NCBI GenBank assembly: GCA_020632665.1
Contig: JACKFC010000056.1
Location: forward strand, 1 to 20,920
DNA length: 20,920 nucleotides
Reading direction: 5' to 3'
DNA from: Deltaproteobacteria bacterium
GTDB lineage: Bacteria; Myxococcota_A; UBA9042
In this document: positions 16,512 through 20,920 of the stretch, in pieces
How the letters are laid out: every line of letters starts with the position of its first letter
Position numbering within the stretch: position 1 is the first letter of the stretch
Notes under the pieces: model-generated
The model's input: only the letters and a program-made list of their open reading frames with translations
Database searches by the model: none
Told to the model about the DNA's origin: nothing
Program-made: the position numbers and the translations under genes

Positions 16512-16526
16512 GCAAGGGCCGTGCCA
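16512..16526 (-). promoter_or_regulatory. Consensus sigma-54 (-24/-12) promoter of the minor-pilin operon
   Basis: The minus strand reads TGGCACGGCCCTTGC. This matches the RpoN consensus TGGCACG-N4-TTGC at every fixed position, with GG and GC exactly 12 nt apart. Transcription would start near 16500, about 40 nt before the chosen GTG of the first pilin gene. Sigma-54 promoters need an ATP-driven enhancer-binding protein; in pilus systems this is often PilR. Confidence 0.8.
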
Positions 16527-16588
16527 TCCGCTACGGTCCGAAAATGTCGCACGAATGAGCGGTAGACGCCAGGAATAACACGCAACAG

Positions 16589-16615
16589 CTGCGCAATTAC
16601 GCAAGTCATGCGCAG
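16589..16615. promoter_or_regulatory. Inverted repeat placed as an enhancer site for the sigma-54 promoter
   Basis: CTGCGCA (16589-16595) and TGCGCAG (16609-16615) form a perfect 7-bp inverted repeat with a 13-bp spacer, so the half-sites are 20 bp (two helical turns) centre to centre. The centre lies about 100 bp upstream of the predicted sigma-54 start site, the usual position for an enhancer-binding protein. Three TTGCG direct repeats (minus strand; 16581-16585, 16592-16596, 16600-16604) overlap it. It begins just past the lysA stop codon, so a weak lysA terminator is the main alternative, but no T-tract follows. Confidence 0.5.
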
Positions 16616-16617
16616 AT

Positions 16618-17904
16618 TCAGATGGCGCTTGGCCCCGCGTCGTCTTCGTCGAGCAACCGCTCACCAGCCCACAACGCCCGCAGGCTCTCGCGCTCGCGGA
16701 CCACGGTCAGGCGGCTTCCGTCGACCATGACCTCGGCGGCGCGGGGCCGACTGTTGTACGTCGACGCCATGGTGAAGCCGTAGGCGCCGGCCGAGCGCAT
16801 CGCCAGCAGCTCTCCGGCCCGCACTTCGGGGAGGACGCGATCGCGGGCGAAGAAGTCGCCGCTCTCGCAGATCGGCCCGACGACGTCGACGGTCGTCTCA
16901 TTGCGTCCGCTCGGGCAGACCGGCTCGAGCTGCTGCCAAGCGCCATAGAGCGATGGCCGAATATTGTCGTTCATCGCCGCGTCGACGATGACGAAGGTCT
17001 TCGCTTCGCCCGTCTTCACTCCGAGCACACGCATCAGCAGCACGCCGGCGTTGCCGACGATCAGGCGGCCAGGCTCGACGACGAGCTCGAGCCCACGCGG
17101 GCCGAGTCGCTCCGCATAGGCGCGACCGACCGCCGCTGGTGGCGCGGGCTCTTCGTCCTTGTAGGTGATGCCGAGGCCGCCGCCCATATCGACGTGCTCG
17201 ATCGCGATCCCTTCGTCGGCGAGGGCGTCGACCAACTCGAGCACGCGGTCGAGTGCCGCGGCGAGGGGTTCGACCTGGGTGATCTGGCTGCCGATATGGC
17301 AGTCGATGCCGACGACGTGTAGGTGCGGGCTCGCCGCGGCGCGCCGGTACATGGCCTGGGCTTCCACCATCGGAACGCCGAACTTGCTGGTTCGCAAACC
17401 GGTCGCGATATAGGCGTGGGTCTGCGGATCGACGTCGGGATTGACCCGGACGCTGATTGGCGCGCGCCGGCCGACCCGCTCCGCCACCGCCTCGATCCGC
17501 TCGAGCTCCCAGGCGCTCTCGACGTTGAAACAGCGGATGCCGACCCGCAGCGCGCGCTCGATCTCGTCGTCGCGTTTGCCGACGCCGGAAAACATCACCC
17601 GCTCGGGCAGTCCACCGGCGGCGAGGACGCGCTCGAGTTCACCGACGCTGACGATGTCGAAGCCGGCGCCCAGCTTCGCCAACAGGCCGAGGATCGCGAG
17701 GTTGCTCGCCGCCTTGACCGCGTAGCAAATGCTGTTGGGGACGCCGCCGAGCGCCTCGTCCATCACCCGGTAATGCCGCTCGATCGTGGCACGAGAGTAG
17801 ACGTAGGTCGGCGTGCCACAGGCTTCCGCGATCGCCGCGAGGGCCACGTCTTCGGCATGCAGCTCGAGACCGTCGGCGCCGTCACGCAGTTCGAAGTGGT
17901 TCAC
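16618..17904 (-). CDS. lysA: Diaminopimelate decarboxylase
   Basis: A 428-residue fold-III PLP enzyme converting meso-diaminopimelate to L-lysine and CO2, the last step of lysine synthesis, in the cytoplasm. Start GTG at 17902-17904: GGGAGG at 17909-17914, 4-nt gap; the frame extends upstream to 17997, but that part overlaps the preceding gene. Motifs: PLP lysine K64 in CYAVKAASN, the GIDCHIGSQI strand, the Gly-rich phosphate loop DMGGGLGITY, EPGRLIVGNAGVL, and the catalytic Cys-Glu of the partner subunit in GPICESGDFFARDR. Length is normal for LysA. It follows the outer-membrane protein gene by 17 nt and is probably co-transcribed with it. No other lysine genes or dapF are in the window. Confidence 0.96.
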   Translation of the reverse strand: MNHFELRDGADGLELHAEDVALAAIAEACGTPTYVYSRATIERHYRVMDEALGGVPNSICYAVKAASNLAILGLLAKLGAGFDIVSVGELERVLAAGGLPERVMFSGVGKRDDEIERALRVGIRCFNVESAWELERIEAVAERVGRRAPISVRVNPDVDPQTHAYIATGLRTSKFGVPMVEAQAMYRRAAASPHLHVVGIDCHIGSQITQVEPLAAALDRVLELVDALADEGIAIEHVDMGGGLGITYKDEEPAPPAAVGRAYAERLGPRGLELVVEPGRLIVGNAGVLLMRVLGVKTGEAKTFVIVDAAMNDNIRPSLYGAWQQLEPVCPSGRNETTVDVVGPICESGDFFARDRVLPEVRAGELLAMRSAGAYGFTMASTYNSRPRAAEVMVDGSRLTVVRERESLRALWAGERLLDEDDAGPSAI

Positions 17905-17921
17905 GACGCCTCCCGCGGGGT

Positions 17922-19844
17922 TCAGAACATCAGGACCATGCGCGCCATCAGCCGCCAAGCATTCTCGGCAGGCTTGGTCTGCGTCGCGCCGAGCCATTGG
18001 CCGCGCGAGTCGTTGGCTCCGATGACATCGAGAGCGTCGCCGGGCAAGAGGTAGCTGAAGGTGACCTGCGCCAGATAAAGATTCCGCGCGCCGATGAAGG
18101 CGCGGACCTCCATCTCGGTGCCGAGCGTGCTGCCGTTGCCGGGGGTGCCCTCGGCGTTCATCGCGCCCGCGTGCAGCACGCCGAGGTCGAAGCCGAGCAG
18201 CTCGTCGGCAGCGTACCAGGGCTGCCGGGTCAGGCCGAAGGTCGGCTTGATGTACCAGGTATTGGTCACTGCGCCGATCACGTCGCGGAAGAGCAGCGAA
18301 TCGACGCGGTAGTTGCGGTGGAACTTGAAGCCGGTGATCTGCTTGTTCGGGTCACCCGAAGCGGTGTCGAGGCCGCAGTTGCCCGCGCCGTAGACGCCGA
18401 AGCAACGGGTATCGTCGCCCGATGCGACGCCGGCATCGAAGCTGACGGTGATGTTGTCGGACTGCCAGGCGGACTTCAGCGCGCCGCCCCACATCTCGAT
18501 CTCCTTGGTCTTCTGCGTGCTGGCGTCGCCGATCGGGCTCGCGTCCTCGATATGGCCGCGCAGGTAGACGGCCTCGGCCTCGGCGACGATGCGGGTCGAG
18601 AGCGAGGGCCGGCGCTCGAAACGAGCCCAGAAATCGCCGGCGAACACCCACGCGTTGCGCGGCAACAGCGTCAGCTTCGGCGCGTCGGTGGCGTCGTGCT
18701 GCGAGGGCGCCGCCTTGGTCGCGTTGGTGTCGAGGTCCTGGGTTCGGTAGATGCCGTAGAAGCCCCAGTCGAGGACGGATTTGCGCAGATCGTTGAGGTC
18801 GCGGCGGCGCTCGGCGATCTCCTCTTCGGAGACCGGCTTGCGGAAGATCGCGAGACCCCATTGGTTCACGTCGTCGCCGTTCTCCATATCGTAGGCCACG
18901 CCATCGACGCGGAAGGGGTCGTAGGCCAGCGAGCCCTGCGAGATGAAGTCCCAGAAGGCGGCGACGTAGGTCCCCTTGACCTTGGTGACGAAGGCGGCGC
19001 GATCGGAGTAATTGCCGAAGTCGGCGTCGTAGCCGAGCCCCGCAGCGGGGCCGAGGTTGCCACCGTAGAAGTGCGGCAACGGCCGGCCGCCGTCCCAGGT
19101 CGAGCCCATACCGCCGTTGGCGAGCACGCCGAGGCCCCAGTTGCTGGCCTGCCGACCAACGCGGATGAGGCCGAGCAGGGTCTTCCACTCACCGTAGGCT
19201 TCGACGACGCGCACGGACCCGGGCGTGGTGCTCATTCCGAAGGCGACCAGAGGCACGTCCGGACGGGCCAACGCGCCGCTGTAGTCGGGGTTGGCGCCGA
19301 AGGTGTAGTTGTCGAAGACGTCGACGGTCAGGCGCAAGCGCACGGTCTCGGCGACGTGGATCGTCGGCTGCAGCCGGAGGCGCATCGTCGCGCCAGAGAC
19401 CGAGTCCTCTTCGCGGGCATTGCCGACCTTGGCCGAGAAGCCGTTCGAGGCGTCGTTGTTCTGCGGCCAGCGCGAGAGCGGCGGCTTGATCGAGGACGCG
19501 GTGATGACCGGGTATTGCGGCAGCGAGCTGGAGACGGCCTGGCCGAGGTGGCCGTTGCTGATCAGGTCGGGCCGGAAGCGGAAATAGCCGTGCAGCTCGA
19601 CGTACGGGTAGCTACGGCCGACCGGTGCGGCAGGTGCGGCAGCGGGCAGCACGGAGGTCGCGGCGCTCGTCGGCGTGGCACCGGCGGGCGCGTCGGCGGC
19701 GGCAGCGGCGCCTGCCTTGGCATCACCCACCTCGACGTCGAGCAGCGTCGGACCGGCCGCGGCGATCGCGGCGTTCGGCAGCAACAGGCTCGCCGTGAGC
19801 GCGACCAGGGCGGCGCGACGGAGCATCGGGGCAACGGTCATCAT
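17922..19844 (-). CDS. Predicted outer-membrane beta-barrel (TIGR04551-like)
   Basis: A 640-residue exported protein. The ATG at 19842-19844 follows GGAGGA (19849-19854); the frame runs open to 20057, but that part enters the divergent gene. The signal peptide MMTVAPMLRRAALVALTASLLLPNAAIA ends near residue 28. An Ala/Pro linker follows (~39-76), then alternating beta-strand sequence from ELHGYFRFRPDL (~83) to the end. The last residues are LMARMVLMF, with the terminal aromatic typical of the barrel-assembly signal. Features such as WGLGVLANGGMG and GYFRFRPDL resemble the myxobacterial TIGR04551 outer-membrane family as I remember it; a profile search would be needed to confirm. Probable porin or surface barrel of unknown substrate. 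Why it is paired with lysA is unclear. Confidence 0.8.
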   Translation of the reverse strand: MMTVAPMLRRAALVALTASLLLPNAAIAAAGPTLLDVEVGDAKAGAAAAADAPAGATPTSAATSVLPAAAPAAPVGRSYPYVELHGYFRFRPDLISNGHLGQAVSSSLPQYPVITASSIKPPLSRWPQNNDASNGFSAKVGNAREEDSVSGATMRLRLQPTIHVAETVRLRLTVDVFDNYTFGANPDYSGALARPDVPLVAFGMSTTPGSVRVVEAYGEWKTLLGLIRVGRQASNWGLGVLANGGMGSTWDGGRPLPHFYGGNLGPAAGLGYDADFGNYSDRAAFVTKVKGTYVAAFWDFISQGSLAYDPFRVDGVAYDMENGDDVNQWGLAIFRKPVSEEEIAERRRDLNDLRKSVLDWGFYGIYRTQDLDTNATKAAPSQHDATDAPKLTLLPRNAWVFAGDFWARFERRPSLSTRIVAEAEAVYLRGHIEDASPIGDASTQKTKEIEMWGGALKSAWQSDNITVSFDAGVASGDDTRCFGVYGAGNCGLDTASGDPNKQITGFKFHRNYRVDSLLFRDVIGAVTNTWYIKPTFGLTRQPWYAADELLGFDLGVLHAGAMNAEGTPGNGSTLGTEMEVRAFIGARNLYLAQVTFSYLLPGDALDVIGANDSRGQWLGATQTKPAENAWRLMARMVLMF

Positions 19845-19869
19845 CGGGTCCTCCACGCAACGGGCGCGC

Positions 19870-19898
19870 ATGCAACCGCAAGGGGGCCGTGCCGTCAA
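19870..19898 (-). promoter_or_regulatory. Likely sigma-70-type promoter of the barrel-lysA unit
   Basis: On the minus strand, -35 TTGACG (19893-19898) and -10-like TTGCAT (19870-19875) are separated by 17 nt. The predicted start is about 20 nt before the ATG at 19844. The -10 matches the consensus at only three positions. A GGCACG-N6-TTGC motif in the same place looks like sigma-54 but has the wrong spacing. Confidence 0.35.
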
Positions 19899-19922
19899 CG
19901 CACACCACGCTGGCGCGGCGCA

Positions 19923-19942
19923 GGGAGCCTCGCTACCCTCCC
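19923..19942. other. Small inverted repeat just before the NifS-like start
   Basis: GGGAG (19923-19927) and CTCCC (19938-19942) could form a 5-bp stem with a 10-nt loop ending 3 nt before the ATG of the plus-strand gene. The GGGAG arm is also the only Shine-Dalgarno-like sequence nearby, 18 nt upstream. A regulatory role is speculative. Confidence 0.2.
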
Positions 19943-19945
19943 GCC

Positions 19946-20920
19946 ATGACGCCGAGCCTCGTCCATCTCGACCACAACGCCGCCACCCCGCCCTGCCCCG
20001 CGGCGCGCGCCGCGGCCGGCGAGATCCTCGATGATCCCGAGCTCGGCAACCCCTCATCGAGCCATCTGCGCGGCCAGCGCGCGCGGGCCCGCCTCGACGC
20101 GGCGCGGCGGCAAATCGCCAAGGCCTGCGGCGTCGACGCCGAATCGGTCGTCTTCACCAGCGGCGCCACCGAGGCCGACGCGATCGGCATCCGGGGCGCG
20201 GCGCAAGCGCGCGGAGCCGAACGCGGCAGCGTCGCCTGGCTCGGTTTCGACCACCCGGCGATCACCAAGCCGGCCGAGGCGCTGGTGGCCGAGGGCTGGA
20301 GCGCGGTGGCGATCGCATACGACACCTACGGCCGGATCGACGTCGCCACGACCGTCGCCCGCCTGGCCGAGGCCCCCACGCCACGGCTGCTCGCGATCGC
20401 CGCAGTGCACCACGAGCTGGGCGTGATCCAGCCCGTGCAGGCGCTGCTGCAAGCGTCGGCGGAAACGGCGGCGATCGACCATCTGCACCTCGATCTCGCC
20501 CAGGCCGCCGGCCGCGTGCCGCTGAGGCCGCTGATCGCGTGCGCCGATACCGCCGCGCTCTCGGCGCAGAAATGTGGCGGCCTCGCCGGCTCGGGCGCGT
20601 TGATCGTCGGGCCGGGCGCCCGGATCACAGCGCAGCAGGCGGGTCGGCAGGAGCGCGGCTTGCGCGGCGGTACGCAGAACCTGATCGGCGCCGTCGCGTT
20701 CGGCGCTGCAGCGGCGGAGTTGGAGAACCGACGCCGGGACCATCGCGCCTTGCGGGCGATGCGCGACGCTGTGCTGCGCACGGTGCAGATCCGGCTTGGC
20801 GAGGTCCGTCGCTTCGGCGGCTGCGATCCCGACGGCGAGACCGGACACGTCCTCGCGATCGCGATGCCGTGGGCCGACGCCGACGTCTGGGTGGCGGCGC
20901 TCGACGTCGAGGGGGTTGCG
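19946..20920 (+). CDS. NifS/IscS-like cysteine desulfurase family protein, 3' end missing
   Basis: The first 325 codons of a class-V PLP aminotransferase, cut by the window edge. Start ATG at 19946 (MTPSLVHLDHNAATPP, the normal N-terminus); no strong ribosome-binding site. Kept motifs: FTSGATEADAI (PLP phosphate), H103 in GFDHPAI, D183 and Q186 in HLDLAQAAGR, the PLP lysine K209 in LSAQKCGGLAGSGAL, and RGGTQN (240-245). Unusual: the NNE-x-G motif is H155-H156-E157-L-G, and the residue before the lysine is Gln rather than His. The catalytic-Cys loop would come immediately after the last visible residues (ALDVEGVA), so desulfurase activity cannot be judged. Members supply sulfur for Fe-S clusters or thiolation; this copy may be a divergent paralogue. 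Confidence 0.88.
   Translation, partial: MTPSLVHLDHNAATPPCPAARAAAGEILDDPELGNPSSSHLRGQRARARLDAARRQIAKACGVDAESVVFTSGATEADAIGIRGAAQARGAERGSVAWLGFDHPAITKPAEALVAEGWSAVAIAYDTYGRIDVATTVARLAEAPTPRLLAIAAVHHELGVIQPVQALLQASAETAAIDHLHLDLAQAAGRVPLRPLIACADTAALSAQKCGGLAGSGALIVGPGARITAQQAGRQERGLRGGTQNLIGAVAFGAAAAELENRRRDHRALRAMRDAVLRTVQIRLGEVRRFGGCDPDGETGHVLAIAMPWADADVWVAALDVEGVA

Noticed and set aside
19873..19896. Second sigma-54 promoter before the barrel gene
   Set aside because: A GGCACG...TTGC pair is present, but GG and GC are 14 nt apart instead of 12, which sigma-54 does not tolerate.
17997..19949. Plus-strand open frame of 650 codons
   Set aside because: Antisense mirror of the outer-membrane barrel gene; biased composition and no motifs.
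1..20920. Mobile element or recent transfer
   Set aside because: No transposase, integrase, terminal repeats, tRNA target or clear change in base composition was seen.

Overview
The window is GC-rich (roughly two thirds G+C by eye). It looks like chromosomal DNA from a delta-proteobacterium-like bacterium, most probably Myxococcota. The reasons are a type IV minor-pilin/PilY1 operon behind a sigma-54 promoter, an outer-membrane beta-barrel resembling the myxobacterial TIGR04551 family, and a giant eCIS-core (DUF4157) protein. The taxonomic call is an inference. No rRNA, tRNA, CRISPR array, transposase or integrase was seen. All genes but one lie on the minus strand and are packed tightly.

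Right to left, in the direction of minus-strand transcription: at the right edge a plus-strand, class-V aminotransferase (NifS/IscS-like) gene begins at 19946 and runs off the window. It diverges from a two-gene minus unit, an outer-membrane barrel protein (17922-19844) followed 17 nt later by lysA, diaminopimelate decarboxylase (16618-17904). A 157-bp spacer then carries a consensus -24/-12 sigma-54 promoter (16512-16526) and, about 100 bp upstream of the predicted start site, an inverted repeat placed like an enhancer-binding-protein site. These serve a compact minor-pilin operon: fimT/gspH-like, pilV-like, pilW-like, pilX-like, pilY1 and a small lipoprotein. Adjacent genes overlap or sit within 10 nt of each other, so they are very probably translationally coupled. 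The products should form the priming/tip complex of a type IV pilus.

Downstream are three small genes: an A-type iron-sulfur carrier (iscA/erpA-like) with its own likely promoter, a ChrR-type cupin, and a CRP-fold protein with a cyclic-nucleotide-binding-like domain but no DNA-binding domain.

The left third (1-7285) is one uninterrupted minus-strand reading frame of at least 2,428 codons, open at the window edge. Its product has no signal peptide. It has a ~270-residue Ala/Pro/Glu-rich linker, an eCIS-core (DUF4157) domain whose HExxH motif is changed to EELAH, and then about 20 divergent ~65-residue beta-rich repeats. This is the most unusual item in the window: a giant, apparently non-proteolytic DUF4157 protein that may be a cargo, tape-like or surface protein linked to an extracellular contractile injection system. 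No injection-system structural genes are in the window, so that link rests on the domain alone.
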